A stretch of DNA of 64,000 bases from Blastomonas fulva. Lineage in GTDB: Bacteria > Pseudomonadota > Alphaproteobacteria > Sphingomonadales > Sphingomonadaceae. This document shows, piece by piece, positions 9,924 through 18,552 of this stretch. The notes beneath the pieces were generated by a model. The model saw nothing but the letters and a program-made list of their open reading frames with translations, did not search any database and had not been told where the DNA came from. Position 1 is the stretch's first letter. Every line of letters begins with the position of its first letter. The translations under genes and the position numbers were made by a program. The DNA lies in the NCBI RefSeq assembly GCF_003431825.1, contig NZ_CP020083.1, positions 2,332,501-2,396,500 on the forward strand, written 5' to 3'.

Positions 9924-10994
9924 TCAGCCGCATTGCGCGCGGTGAAGCAGCTTCTGGTCGGCAAGAACCAGCGCCACCATCGCTTCGACCACCGGAGTGC
10001 CGCGGATGCCGACGCACGGGTCGTGGCGGCCCTTGGTGACGATCTCGCTGGCGTCGCCATCACGGGTGATTGTCTCGACCGGGGTCAGGATCGAGCTGGT
10101 CGGCTTGAAGGCGACGCGCACCACCACTGGCTGGCCTGTCGAGATGCCGCCTGCAATGCCGCCGGCATGGTTAGCGAGGAATTCGGGATCGCCATCGGCG
10201 CCGGGGCGCATCGGGTCGGCATTGCGCTCGCCGCTCAGCCGCGCGGCGGCAAAGCCGTCGCCGATTTCGACGCCCTTGACCGCGTTGATCGACATGCACG
10301 CGGCGGCCAGCTCGCTGTCGAGCTTGGCATAGAGCGGCGCGCCCCAGCCGGCAGGAACGCCGGTGGCCACGCATTCGACCACGGCGCCCAGCGAGCTGCC
10401 CGATTTGCGCGCGGCATCGACCTTCGCTTCCCAGCGCTTTGCAGCTTCGGGGTCGGGGCAGAAGAACGGGTTGCGGGCGATCTCGGCGGCGTCGAAGCGG
10501 GCAGGGTCGATGCTGTCGCCGCCCAGTTCGGCGACATAGGCGACCAAAGTCACTTCGGGGATCACCAGCCGCGCAACCCCGCCTGCCGCCACCCGCGCCG
10601 CAGTCTCGCGCGCGCTCGACCGGCCACCGCCGCGATAATCGCGAAAGCCGTATTTACGGTCATAGGCGTAATCGGCATGGCCGGGGCGATAGGCCTTGGC
10701 GACCTCGCTATAGTCCTTGGAGCGCTGGTCGACATTCTCGATCATCAGCGAGATCGGGGTGCCGGTGGTGCGGCCTTCGAACACGCCCGAGAGGATCCGA
10801 ACCGCATCGGGCTCCTGCCGCTGTGTGGTGAAGCGCGAGGTGCCGGGGCGCCGCGCGTCCAGATATGGCTGGATGTCGGTCTCGCTGAGGGTCAATCCCG
10901 GAGGGCACCCGTCGACGACAGCGCCCAGCGCCGGCCCATGGCTTTCCCCCCAGGTGGTGAAGCGAAACACGCGGCCAAAGGTGTTGAAGCTCAT
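9924..10994 (-). CDS. aroC: Chorismate synthase
   Basis: Last step of the shikimate pathway: 5-enolpyruvylshikimate-3-phosphate to chorismate, using reduced FMN. The 356-residue protein starts at the ATG before [19 protein letters not shown]; a TTG two codons earlier is less likely. Family motifs are GESHG near residue 16, [31 protein letters not shown] and [14 protein letters not shown]. Length and motifs are complete. The next gene upstream on the same strand is the small DUF2442 gene, 95 bases away. Confidence 0.97.
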   Translation of the reverse strand: MSFNTFGRVFRFTTWGESHGPALGAVVDGCPPGLTLSETDIQPYLDARRPGTSRFTTQRQEPDAVRILSGVFEGRTTGTPISLMIENVDQRSKDYSEVAKAYRPGHADYAYDRKYGFRDYRGGGRSSARETAARVAAGGVARLVIPEVTLVAYVAELGGDSIDPARFDAAEIARNPFFCPDPEAAKRWEAKVDAARKSGSSLGAVVECVATGVPAGWGAPLYAKLDSELAAACMSINAVKGVEIGDGFAAARLSGERNADPMRPGADGDPEFLANHAGGIAGGISTGQPVVVRVAFKPTSSILTPVETITRDGDASEIVTKGRHDPCVGIRGTPVVEAMVALVLADQKLLHRAQCG

Positions 10995-11089
10995 GGGCAA
11001 GTCCGTTCAGGCACAGGATGATCGCCCGCGCTTTGAGGGATTGCGGCCGCACTGTCCAGATAGACGTTATCGCTGCGTCGGTGCGTAGC

Positions 11090-11344
11090 CTATGCCGCGC
11101 GCGACGAGGGCCGCGTCATGTCACCCCGTCCCGCAATCAGGCCTGCAACGGAAATATCCTCATCAATCTCTTCCCAATGCAGCCCGGCAGGGGACAGCGT
11201 AACCGCTGCCCGCTGTTCTGGCGTCGCGTCGAGCAACCTGGGAAACCACGCCAGTGGCACTCCGATGGTGCGTCCATCAGACAGATTGACCCACAGGGCG
11301 TCCTCATCGCACCGGGCGGACGTCGGGCTAATAGAAATATCCAT
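11090..11344 (-). CDS. DUF2442 protein, probable partner of the DUF4160 protein
   Basis: An 84-residue soluble protein. The core ALWVNLSDGRTIGVPLAWFPRLLDAT matches the DUF2442 pattern (a two-stranded beta element followed by a short helix). Its start lies 17 bases inside the upstream DUF4160 gene, so translation is coupled. DUF4160/DUF2442 pairs recur across bacteria and are suspected toxin-antitoxin-like modules. The activity is not established, and the role of each partner is inference. Confidence 0.75.
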   Translation of the reverse strand: MDISISPTSARCDEDALWVNLSDGRTIGVPLAWFPRLLDATPEQRAAVTLSPAGLHWEEIDEDISVAGLIAGRGDMTRPSSRAA

Positions 11345-11570
11345 GCCAGGCCCTTTCGATCTGACTGCGCTTTGCCCGTACGACCATCATGGCAAAGGCC
11401 AGATCGCGCCGGTTGAGGCCGCGATTGTATGCCACCGTCACATCATCGCCAACCCAGAACTTCGCTTCGCCATCGCCATTGCTGACATGAACATGGCAAG
11501 GCTCTAGCGGACTGCCTTCGTCCGAATAGAAGAAATAGCGAAACCCGCGATCTCTCAGGACGGTTGGCAC
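11328..11570 (-). CDS. DUF4160 protein (putative toxin-like partner)
   Basis: An 80-residue protein with the DUF4160 pattern: RDRGFRYFFYSDEG, then EPCHVHVSNGDGEAKFWV, ending in a helix (NRRDLAFAMMVVRAKRSQI) and a short aromatic tail. The pair HVHV after a proline is the family hallmark. It begins 4 bases past the fabI stop and overlaps DUF2442 by 17 bases. It therefore forms a two-gene unit inserted between fabI and aroC, probably read from the fabI transcript. Confidence 0.75.
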   Translation of the reverse strand: MPTVLRDRGFRYFFYSDEGSPLEPCHVHVSNGDGEAKFWVGDDVTVAYNRGLNRRDLAFAMMVVRAKRSQIERAWHGYFY

Positions 11571-11574
11571 TGCC

Positions 11575-12381
11575 TCACTGATCCAGCGCGATATCCGGGG
11601 CGTCTTCTTGCTTCATGCCGACGACGTGATAGCCGGCATCGACATGATGGGTTTCGCCGGTGACGCCCGAGGACAGGTGCGAGCACAGATAGAGGCCAGC
11701 GCCGCCGACATCCTCGATCGTGACATTGCGGCGCATCGGGGCGTTGTATTCGTTCCACTTGAGGATGTAGCGGAAATCGCCGATGCCGCTCGCCGCCAGC
11801 GTCTTGATCGGGCCTGCGGAGATCGCGTTGACGCGGATATTCTCAGGCCCCAGATCGTTGGCGAGATACTTGACGCTCGCCTCCAGCGCGGCCTTGGCGA
11901 CACCCATCACGTTGTAATGCGGGATGACCTTTTCGGCGCCGTAATAGCTCAAGGTCACGATCGATCCGCCATTGGGCATCATCGGACGGGCGCGCTTGGC
12001 AACCGCGACCAGCGAATAGGCCGAGATGTTCATGGTCATCAGGAAATTGTCGAGGCTGGTGTCGACATACAGTCCCCGCAGCTCGTTCTTGTCCGAAAAT
12101 CCGATCGCGTGGACGACGAAGTCGATCGTCGGCCAGCGTGTCGCCAGCGTGGCGAAAGCGCTGTCGAGCGCGTCCATGTCCGACACGTCGCATTCGAAGG
12201 TGAAATCGCTGCCCAGTTCAGCCGCGAGCGGGATGACCCGCTTGCCCAGCGCCTCGCCCTGATAGGAAAAGGCCAGCTCTGCGCCCTGCGCGGCAAGCTG
12301 CTGCGCAATACCCCAGGCCAGCGACTTGTTGTTGGCCAGGCCCATGATCAGGCCGCGTTTGCCCTGCATCAAACCGTTCAT
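11575..12381 (-). CDS. fabI: Enoyl-[acyl-carrier-protein] reductase (NADH)
   Basis: Catalyses the last reduction in each cycle of type II fatty acid synthesis; cytoplasmic. 268 residues from the ATG at 12381, which has AAGGA upstream at proper spacing. FabI markers are GLANNKSLAWGIAQQL (cofactor loop), FSYQG, the catalytic tyrosine-lysine pair in YNVMGVAK (Y-x6-K), and RVNAISAGPIKTLAASGI. Its start lies 10 bases past the YihY stop, so it is likely in one operon with YihY upstream and the DUF4160/DUF2442 pair downstream. Confidence 0.96.
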   Translation of the reverse strand: MNGLMQGKRGLIMGLANNKSLAWGIAQQLAAQGAELAFSYQGEALGKRVIPLAAELGSDFTFECDVSDMDALDSAFATLATRWPTIDFVVHAIGFSDKNELRGLYVDTSLDNFLMTMNISAYSLVAVAKRARPMMPNGGSIVTLSYYGAEKVIPHYNVMGVAKAALEASVKYLANDLGPENIRVNAISAGPIKTLAASGIGDFRYILKWNEYNAPMRRNVTIEDVGGAGLYLCSHLSSGVTGETHHVDAGYHVVGMKQEDAPDIALDQ

Positions 12382-12391
12382 GGAGATATCC

Positions 12392-13285
12392 TTATTCAAT
12401 AGCTGTTGCTTGCGACACACCGCCGCGCGCGCGGGCGATGGCCGCGTTGAGTTCGGCCCCGATTACCATAGCAAGGCCGATGAGAAAGAAGAAAATGAGG
12501 CTGACCATCACGCCTGCAAGGCTGCCATAAGTGAGGTCGTAGTCGGCAAAATTGCTGAGGAAAAACGGCAGCACCGAAAGGCTCACCATCCACCAGATGC
12601 TGATGAACAGCGGGCCGGGCCAGATCGGGTGGCCTGCGCGGCGATAGACCGTCGGGGTGAGCATTCCGAACACCAGATACAGCATGCCGAGCAGCACCAG
12701 AAAGGTGAACAGCTGGCTGAAGGCGACCAGCGACAGCGCGTCTTCGGGAAAGCGGAAGCTGGCGGCGATCACTTCTGCCGCCCCCACCAGCACCACCTGC
12801 ATGCTGAGCGCCAGCATGGTGGCGATCACCGCGATGATGATCAGTGCCATCGACCCCAGCCGGTAGCGCCAGAACGGCTTGTCCGAGGTGGCGCCATAAG
12901 CGCGGCGGATCAGCGAGCGGATCGTTTCGATCAGGCTGCCGGTGGTCCACAGCCCGACGATCACCGCAAGCCACAGCAGCGGGCCGGTGCGCGCGCTCAT
13001 CGCCGATTCCATCGGTGCTGCGATCACCGAAGCGGTGCTGGGCGGAACCGCGGCGAGAAAGGCGTTGACCGCCTGCTGGCCGTATTCGCTGCGCCCGAAC
13101 ACTCCGCCCATCGCGGCGGCGACGATGAAAAACGGAAAGATGGTAAGCAGTGCCAGATACGCGAAATTGCCGGCAACCACCCCGCCGTGGACAGCAACGT
13201 TGCCCACGACCTCGCGGACGATCTTCAGCGACTTGGCATAGGCGCGCTGGAGGTGGTGCGGGTTCAACAGATCGGTAAGCGGCAT
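12392..13285 (-). CDS. YihY/virulence factor BrkB family membrane protein
   Basis: A 297-residue inner-membrane protein with about six helices. It shows the family's opening FAYLALLTIFPFFIVAAAMGG, the central RSLIRRAYGATSDKPFWRYR segment between helices 2 and 3, and a C-terminal FFFLIGLAMVIGAELNAAI, whose GAELNA motif is diagnostic. Early work misassigned the family to RNase BN; its real role is unclear. It sits between the DnaJ-like gene and fabI, 14 and 10 bases apart, so co-transcription is likely. Confidence 0.9.
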   Translation of the reverse strand: MPLTDLLNPHHLQRAYAKSLKIVREVVGNVAVHGGVVAGNFAYLALLTIFPFFIVAAAMGGVFGRSEYGQQAVNAFLAAVPPSTASVIAAPMESAMSARTGPLLWLAVIVGLWTTGSLIETIRSLIRRAYGATSDKPFWRYRLGSMALIIIAVIATMLALSMQVVLVGAAEVIAASFRFPEDALSLVAFSQLFTFLVLLGMLYLVFGMLTPTVYRRAGHPIWPGPLFISIWWMVSLSVLPFFLSNFADYDLTYGSLAGVMVSLIFFFLIGLAMVIGAELNAAIARARGGVSQATAIE

Positions 13286-13299
13286 TGCTGGCGGTCGGT

Positions 13300-14229
13300 T
13301 CAGGCCATCAGGCCTGAACGCGGGTCGTAATCGGCCTGCCAGCCCTCGACGAACTGCGCCAGCGCGGCATCGCCGCCCTCGGGCAGGCGGATTTGGAGCT
13401 CGATGATCTGGTCGCCGCGCACTCCGGTCTTGCCGTGAAAGCCCTTGCCCTTGAGGCGCATCTGCTGGCCCGACTGGCTGCCGGGCTTGATCTTCATCAT
13501 CACTGCGCCATCGACGGTGGGCACGCGCACCTCGCCGCCGGCCACGGCTTCCTTGAGCGTGATCGGCAGATCGAGCCGGACATTGTCGCCATCGCGGCGG
13601 AAGAAGCGGTGGCTACGCACCTCGATGGTGACGATGCCGTCGCCCGCGCCACCGGGGCCGGGCTGGCCCTTGCCCGACAGGCGCATGTTGGTTCCGGTCT
13701 CGACGCCATTGGGGAGCTTGAGATCGATGGTCTTGCCATCGGCCAGCGTGATCCGCTGCGGCTTCAGCGCGGCGGCATCGGTGAAATCGACCGCCAGCTT
13801 GTAGGCGACATTGGCGCCCTTGGGCGCGCTGCTGCGGCCCGCGCCGCGATAGGTGCTGCCGCCCCCCAGACCGCCGAACAGCCCGTCGAAGATATCGGCA
13901 AAGTCGACGCCGTCATTGCCGAAGCCCGAAAAACCCGCATTCTCGTTCGCGCGGCCCTGCTGGCGAAATCCGCCGCCGCCACCGCCAAAGCCAAAGGGCG
14001 CCGCCGGATTGCCGTCGATATCGATTTCGCCCCGGTCGAACCGCGCGCGCTTGTCCTTGTCGGAAAGCAGGTCATAGGCGCGCGTCACTTCGGAGAAGCG
14101 CGCTGCGGCTGCCGCATTGTCCTTGTTGTAATCGGGGTGCAGTTCCTTGGCGAGCTTGCGGTACGCGCTCTTGATGTCCTTTTCGCTCGCGCCCTTGGAC
14201 ACGCCGAGAATTGCATAGGGATCAGCCAT
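13300..14229 (-). CDS. DnaJ/CbpA-like J-domain co-chaperone
   Basis: 309 residues from ATG 14229 (an in-frame ATG at 14244 is possible). Residues 1-66 are a J domain with the essential HPD in KELHPDYNKDN. A Gly/Phe-rich linker follows (GFGGGGGGFRQQG, GFSGFGNDG), then two DnaJ C-terminal substrate-binding domains (GMNMRLSGKG-like and LKGKGFHGKTG). There is no zinc-finger region, so it is CbpA-like rather than a canonical DnaJ. It would stimulate an Hsp70. It heads the run YihY-fabI-DUF4160-DUF2442-aroC. Confidence 0.92.
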   Translation of the reverse strand: MADPYAILGVSKGASEKDIKSAYRKLAKELHPDYNKDNAAAAARFSEVTRAYDLLSDKDKRARFDRGEIDIDGNPAAPFGFGGGGGGFRQQGRANENAGFSGFGNDGVDFADIFDGLFGGLGGGSTYRGAGRSSAPKGANVAYKLAVDFTDAAALKPQRITLADGKTIDLKLPNGVETGTNMRLSGKGQPGPGGAGDGIVTIEVRSHRFFRRDGDNVRLDLPITLKEAVAGGEVRVPTVDGAVMMKIKPGSQSGQQMRLKGKGFHGKTGVRGDQIIELQIRLPEGGDAALAQFVEGWQADYDPRSGLMA

Positions 14230-14261
14230 GAATGTGGTCGCCATCGTTGGTGAGAATGTCC

Positions 14262-14283
14262 ATTGTTGCCGATTTACAACAAT
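14262..14283. promoter_or_regulatory. 7-bp inverted repeat before the DnaJ-like gene
   Basis: ATTGTTG and CAACAAT arms separated by 8 bases lie 18-39 bases upstream of the longest DnaJ start. It could be an operator or a small hairpin. It does not match the CIRCE element (TTAGCACTC-N9-GAGTGCTAA). Confidence 0.35.
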
Positions 14284-14308
14284 ATCTGGGGTTGGGGCAG
14301 GGCTATTT

Positions 14309-14770
14309 TCAAGCCGGTATCAGATGAGCCGAGCGGCCGCGCAAAAAAATTGCCCGCAGCGCGATATACAGCGCCAGTCCGAATGGCCCAGCGGCAAAGG
14401 TGAAGAACAGGATCGGCCCCTGGATCAGCCGGCCTTTGAGCGTATCGAGCCCATGGGCGTCGGCATTGCGCGCGATCCACAGCCCGACGAACAGGTCGAA
14501 AACGAGATAATGCACCCAGCCGATCGTCACTCCCGGGTCGCTCGAGAAGATGCTGCGCACGCCTTCGATCGACGCAAAGTTCGGGCCGCCGCCGGTCGGA
14601 ACCGCCCCGGTCAGAACAAGCGTCAGCCCGGTGACATAGCCCAGCGCCAGCATCAGCAGCGGACCGAAGAAGAGCGCGCGCATCACGATCTCGCGCCGGG
14701 GCCCCAGAATGAGCACCACCCAGGCGATCATCGCCAGCAGGTTGGCGGCCCCGAAAATCTGCTCCCACAT
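14309..14770 (-). CDS. ABA4-like (DUF4281) membrane protein
   Basis: About 153 residues with four hydrophobic segments: FGAANLLAMIAWVVLILGP, ALFFGPLLMLALGYVTGLTL, a DPGVTIGWVHYLVFDLFVGLW segment and a final one near GPILFFTFAAGPFGLALYI. The WVHYLVFDLFVG motif and the GPRRE turn are typical of the ABA4-like/DUF4281 family, named for a plant neoxanthin-pathway protein. In bacteria the function is unknown. An ATG at 14779 would add three residues. Confidence 0.8.
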   Translation of the reverse strand: MWEQIFGAANLLAMIAWVVLILGPRREIVMRALFFGPLLMLALGYVTGLTLVLTGAVPTGGGPNFASIEGVRSIFSSDPGVTIGWVHYLVFDLFVGLWIARNADAHGLDTLKGRLIQGPILFFTFAAGPFGLALYIALRAIFLRGRSAHLIPA

Positions 14771-14900
14771 CGGATGCAAAGCCCTTTTGCAAAATCCTGT
14801 TCATCGCCAGCGCGTTGCGCGCTAAGACGCACCGACACCACTGCACTGTCTTATCTGATTAAGGCAGTCAATGAAACCGGCACCTTCAGGATGCAAGATT

Positions 14901-15479
14901 ATGGCTGACAATCCCTTTGCACTGTTCGACGAATGGTATGGGCGCGCCCGCGAGACCGAGATCAACGACAGCAACGCCATGGCGCTCGCAACTGCCGATG
15001 CAGCCGGGTACCCCTCGGTGCGGATGGTGCTGCTCAAGGGTCACGGTCCCGACGGGTTCGTGTTCTACACCAATTACGAGGGTCGCAAGGGAGGCGAACT
15101 GCTCGCCAATCCGAATGCTGCGCTGCTGTTTCACTGGAAATCGCTGCGCCGCCAGATCCGTATCGAAGGCCCGGTGGAGCCGGTCGACGATGCGACGGCC
15201 GATGCCTATTTCGCCAGCCGCTCGCGCGATTCGCAGCTGGGTGCCTGGGCATCCGACCAGTCGCGGCCGCTGCCCGAGCGCGCCATCTTCGAGCAGCGCT
15301 TTGCCGAAGTGGAAGCGCGGTTCGCCGAAAGCCAGGTGCCGCGCCCGCCGCACTGGTCAGGATTTCGCGTCGTGCCGCAGCGCATCGAGTTCTGGGAGGA
15401 TCGCGACCACCGGCTGCACCACCGCCGGGTGTTCACCCGCACTTCCACCGGCTGGGATGAAGGACTGCTGTACCCATGA
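14901..15479 (+). CDS. pdxH: Pyridoxamine/pyridoxine 5'-phosphate oxidase
   Basis: FMN enzyme making pyridoxal 5'-phosphate, the last step of vitamin B6 synthesis. 192 residues from the ATG before [15 protein letters not shown]; an in-frame ATG at 14871 is possible. Visible family motifs: [56 protein letters not shown], the [13 protein letters not shown] signature, and the C-terminal [15 protein letters not shown]. Its TGA overlaps the start of the PhzF gene (ATGA), so the two are translationally coupled. Confidence 0.95.
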   Translation: MADNPFALFDEWYGRARETEINDSNAMALATADAAGYPSVRMVLLKGHGPDGFVFYTNYEGRKGGELLANPNAALLFHWKSLRRQIRIEGPVEPVDDATADAYFASRSRDSQLGAWASDQSRPLPERAIFEQRFAEVEARFAESQVPRPPHWSGFRVVPQRIEFWEDRDHRLHHRRVFTRTSTGWDEGLLYP

Positions 15480-16285
15480 CCCAATTGCCCGCAACGCTGC
15501 CCTATTGCCATATCGATGCCTTTGCCGACCGGCCCTTCACCGGCAACCAGGCAGCGGTGATGCCGCTCGATGCCTGGCTCGACGATGCGGTGCTGCAGGC
15601 GATCGGTGAGGAGAACAACTTCGCCGAGACCGCGTTCATCGTGCCCAGCGACAGCGAGGATGCCGATTACGAGCTGCGCTGGTTCACGCCTGCGGTCGAG
15701 ATCGCGATGTGCGGCCATGCGACGCTGGCATCGGGGCATTATGCCTTCGAGAACGGCTTTGCCGGTGACACGGTGCGGTTCGCCACGCGCAAAGCGGGCG
15801 TGCTGGTGGTGACACGCGACGGCGATCGGCTGGCGCTGTCGCTGCCTGCCTATGCGCCATCGCCGGCGCCGCTGCCCGACTGGACATCGGCGCTGGGCGC
15901 GCTTCCGGCGGAATATCATGTCTATCCCGGCGATTATCACGTGCTGCTGTTCGACCATGCCGATGACGTGGCGGCGCTTGCGCCGGACATGAAGGCGCTG
16001 GCTGCGCTGGGCGATCACCAGTTCATCTGCACCGCGCCGGGCAAGGACACCGATGTGCTCAGCCGGGTGTTAGTGCCGGGGGCAGGGGTGGATGAGGACA
16101 GCGTCACGGGATCGGCGCACGCGGTGCTCACCCCGTTCTGGGCGGCACGGCTGGGGCGCAGCAGCTTCACCGCATTCCAGGCCAGCAAGCGCGGCGGCCT
16201 GCTGCACTGCACGCTCGACAGCGACCGCGCGGTGCTCGGCGGCCATTGCGTCACCGTGGTGACGGGGACGTTTCGGCTGCGCTGA
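15476..16285 (+). CDS. PhzF-family isomerase/epimerase-like protein
   Basis: A 269-residue cytoplasmic protein with the PhzF two-lobed fold. The N-terminal lobe shows [18 protein letters not shown] and the catalytic glutamate in [10 protein letters not shown], followed by [19 protein letters not shown]. The C-terminal lobe contains [15 protein letters not shown]. All family signatures are present. Most PhzF-like proteins outside phenazine clusters have unknown substrates, and no phenazine genes occur here. Coupled to pdxH by an ATGA overlap. Confidence 0.9.
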   Translation: MTQLPATLPYCHIDAFADRPFTGNQAAVMPLDAWLDDAVLQAIGEENNFAETAFIVPSDSEDADYELRWFTPAVEIAMCGHATLASGHYAFENGFAGDTVRFATRKAGVLVVTRDGDRLALSLPAYAPSPAPLPDWTSALGALPAEYHVYPGDYHVLLFDHADDVAALAPDMKALAALGDHQFICTAPGKDTDVLSRVLVPGAGVDEDSVTGSAHAVLTPFWAARLGRSSFTAFQASKRGGLLHCTLDSDRAVLGGHCVTVVTGTFRLR

Positions 16286-16294
16286 TCTCAAGTT

Positions 16295-16322
16295 TCTCCC
16301 CTCCCGCAGGCGGGAGGGGAGA
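16295..16322. repeat. Inverted repeat between convergent genes (possible bidirectional terminator)
   Basis: A 13-bp perfect stem (TCTCCCCTCCCGC and its complement) with a 2-base centre lies between the PhzF gene and a convergent gene. A similar CTCTCCCC-type hairpin recurs at 38902-38931 and within the elements at 26841 and 31244, so this is a dispersed palindrome that may also terminate transcription from both sides. Confidence 0.6.
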
Positions 16323-16349
16323 GCGCTTGTGTTCAGCTCATATGGAAGC

Positions 16350-16961
16350 CTATTTCGCCGCCACCTTCGCATCCCAGGTCGCCCAGTCGATTGACCGTCC
16401 GGGATAAGCAACCTTCGCAAACGGCCACTCCTTCGCCACCCACTCGGTCGCCCAGGCGTAAAGCTCCGCATCGAAGCCTGCATCGAACTCCGCCTTGGTG
16501 ACCCACATCGTCACCACCGCGTCATAGCCTGGAACCTCGCTGGGATAGACATAGACGCAGCCGCGCTCGCGCTTGCCGTCGGGGGTAAGCACCGCATAGG
16601 CGAAGGACTCGCGCGTGGCGAACCTCGCCTGCTCGGTCTGCATGTCCTTCATCGCATCGGCGGCGGACACGTTGGCGTGCGGCCAGCTGGTGGAGCGGGT
16701 GAAGGTCGTCTGCAGGTGCTCGATCGAGGACATGTATGCTGCGAAATCGATATCGACCAGTTCGGGGCCCAGCGGGACGACCTTGAACCCGGGCGCTTCG
16801 ACCAGCGTCGGCACCTGGAAATCCGCCGCGACGAAAGGTGCAGGCGATGCCGCTGGCACCGCTGCGTCCTGCGATGCCGTTTCCGCCAGCGCCGGATAGG
16901 CCGGCACCATCGTCACCATCGCCATCGCTGCGATGGCAGCGCTCCGTTTGCTCCTGCCCAT
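16350..16961 (-). CDS. Exported GNAT-like fold protein of unknown function
   Basis: 203 residues with an N-terminal export signal (KRSAAIAAMAMVTMVPAYPALAE). The mature part contains FKVVPLGPELVDIDFAAYMSSIEHL, then FAYAVLTPDGKRERGCVYVYPS and a WVTKAEFDAGFDAELYAWATEWV helix. This order resembles N-acetyltransferase-like proteins common in alphaproteobacteria, but export to the periplasm, where acetyl-CoA is absent, argues against a normal acetyltransferase role. Call is by resemblance only. Confidence 0.6.
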   Translation of the reverse strand: MGRSKRSAAIAAMAMVTMVPAYPALAETASQDAAVPAASPAPFVAADFQVPTLVEAPGFKVVPLGPELVDIDFAAYMSSIEHLQTTFTRSTSWPHANVSAADAMKDMQTEQARFATRESFAYAVLTPDGKRERGCVYVYPSEVPGYDAVVTMWVTKAEFDAGFDAELYAWATEWVAKEWPFAKVAYPGRSIDWATWDAKVAAK

Positions 16962-17018
16962 GCCGTGTCCCCCAGTTCCCAGTCCGGGGCGCAGTGTGCC
17001 AGACCGCGGCCGATCCGG

Positions 17019-18140
17019 CTATCCCCTGGGGAAGAGCGCCGCGATTTTGCCGAGCTGCGCCTTGACCGGGTCCAGTTCGTTGTCCTGCGTCTTGCCCAGC
17101 CGCACGATGGTCAGCCGCTGGCTGGGGCTGACGATGACGAACTGGCCCAGATGGCCCTGCGCCGCGAAGACGTCGCCGGGCAGCAGTTCGGGATAGAGAA
17201 TCTTGCGCTGCCCAGCGGTGTTCGGCTTGTTGAGCCAGATATGTCCGCCATAGGTCGGATTGTTGGGCGAGCTGGTGAGCATGAAATCGACCCAGCCGCG
17301 CGTCAGGAACTGGTTGCCCGCGATCGAGCCCTTGTTGCGCAGGAACTCGCCGAACTTCGCCCAGTCGCGCGCGTTGCCCTGGATGATCGATCCGCCGATC
17401 ATCGTGCCCGAGGAATCGAACTCCGGTACCATCGAGGTGATGCCCAGAGGTTCGAACAGCCGCCCGCGCATATAGTCGAGCATGGCCCGGCGGCGGACCT
17501 CGGGGTCCTTGCTGTCGGTCAGCTGCCGGGTGATGATGTCGCTGAGGATCACGGTGGTGTTGGTCGAATATTCGAACTTCGATCCGGGCTCGGCCTCCAG
17601 CGGCTGGCTGGCGGCATAGCGTACCATGTCGTTGCGCCCGTCGAGGAACAGCATCCGCACCTCGTCAGATTCATAGGGTGGATCGCCTGCCTCGGTATGC
17701 TGCAGCCCCGATGCCATGTGCAGCAGGTGCCGCAGCGTGATCGCGCCGCGTGGATCGCCAGGGCGCTGCCAGTCGGGCACCGGGGCGGGGGCATCGAGCG
17801 CCAGCCTGCCATCGGCGACCATCAGCCCGACCAGCACCGCGGTCACGCTCTTGGCCATCGACCAGCTGATGAAACGGGTGTCGCGGTCATAGCCCGGCGC
17901 ATAACGCTCGGCGACGATCTCGCCGCCGCGCACGATCAGCAGCGCGCGGGTCTCTTCCATCTCGTCTTCGGCAAACAGCCGGTCGATCTCGGCATTCAGC
18001 GCTTCCGTCGACACGCCCGGTACCGCCGCGATCATCGTCTCGCCGCCGTCGGCGGCCTTGCTCTCGATGCCGTAAAGGCTGAAAGCGGTTGCGCCCAGAA
18101 GGCCGGTTGCGGCAAGGGCAAGGAGGATGCGGTGCTTCAT
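17019..18140 (-). CDS. Serine hydrolase, class C beta-lactamase/esterase family
   Basis: 373 residues, beginning MKHRILLALAATGLLG with a signal or anchor segment, so the enzyme faces the periplasm. The catalytic SxxK is SMAK in FISWSMAKSVTAVLVGLM. The second motif is the tyrosine in KFEYSTNTTVIL, and HLGQFVIV fits the third (KTG-like) position. This is the broad beta-lactamase class C/esterase/6-aminohexanoate hydrolase group, so a true antibiotic role is not implied. It diverges from a small membrane protein gene with 29 bases between start codons. Confidence 0.85.
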   Translation of the reverse strand: MKHRILLALAATGLLGATAFSLYGIESKAADGGETMIAAVPGVSTEALNAEIDRLFAEDEMEETRALLIVRGGEIVAERYAPGYDRDTRFISWSMAKSVTAVLVGLMVADGRLALDAPAPVPDWQRPGDPRGAITLRHLLHMASGLQHTEAGDPPYESDEVRMLFLDGRNDMVRYAASQPLEAEPGSKFEYSTNTTVILSDIITRQLTDSKDPEVRRRAMLDYMRGRLFEPLGITSMVPEFDSSGTMIGGSIIQGNARDWAKFGEFLRNKGSIAGNQFLTRGWVDFMLTSSPNNPTYGGHIWLNKPNTAGQRKILYPELLPGDVFAAQGHLGQFVIVSPSQRLTIVRLGKTQDNELDPVKAQLGKIAALFPRG

Positions 18141-18169
18141 GCGTGCTTCCATCAATCAGGCGGGGATCA

Positions 18170-18541
18170 ATGGCAACTCGAAATATCAGCGCAATGCAGG
18201 GCGGCAGCGGGCGCGGCAGGGTCAAATGGGTGCTGCTGGCGCTGGCGCTGTTGCTGGTCGCGGCCATCATCTACGCTCTGCCCGCAATGCGCGCCTACAG
18301 CCAGACCGGCGCTGCCTATTCTGCGCGCGTGGTGTGCTCGTGCCGCTATATCGGCGGGCGCGGCCTTGACGATTGCGAGAAGGATCTCGAGCCGGGGATG
18401 GAGATCGTCAGCCTCAGCGAAGCCGGCAATGCCAAGCGAATCGATGCCACGGTTCCGCTGATGGCCAGCGAAAGCGCGGAATACCGCCAGGGCTGGGGCT
18501 GCGTGCTGATGACCGACAAGCAGCGCGAGGCAGTGCGCTGA
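18170..18541 (+). CDS. Small membrane-anchored protein with CSC motif, unknown function
   Basis: 123 residues from the ATG before ATRNISAMQGG. One transmembrane helix (VKWVLLALALLLVAAIIYAL) is followed by an extracytoplasmic domain of about 80 residues with VVCSCRYIGGRGLDDCEKD and a later cysteine (GWGCVLM). Four cysteines suggest disulfides. I do not recognise the family. It is tightly divergent from the serine hydrolase, so the two may share regulation. Confidence 0.7.
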   Translation: MATRNISAMQGGSGRGRVKWVLLALALLLVAAIIYALPAMRAYSQTGAAYSARVVCSCRYIGGRGLDDCEKDLEPGMEIVSLSEAGNAKRIDATVPLMASESAEYRQGWGCVLMTDKQREAVR

Positions 18542-18552
18542 TCCGCAAAGGA

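Noticed and set aside
14262..14283. Inverted repeat upstream of the DnaJ-like gene as a CIRCE (HrcA) element
   Set aside because: Arms ATTGTTG/CAACAAT do not resemble TTAGCACTC/GAGTGCTAA and are too short.
15476..16285. Phenazine biosynthesis
   Set aside because: A single PhzF-like gene without phzA-G partners does not indicate phenazine production.
17019..18140. Antibiotic-resistance beta-lactamase
   Set aside because: SxxK and a tyrosine motif place it in the broad class C/esterase superfamily, which is mostly not resistance-related; no ampR-like regulator is nearby.
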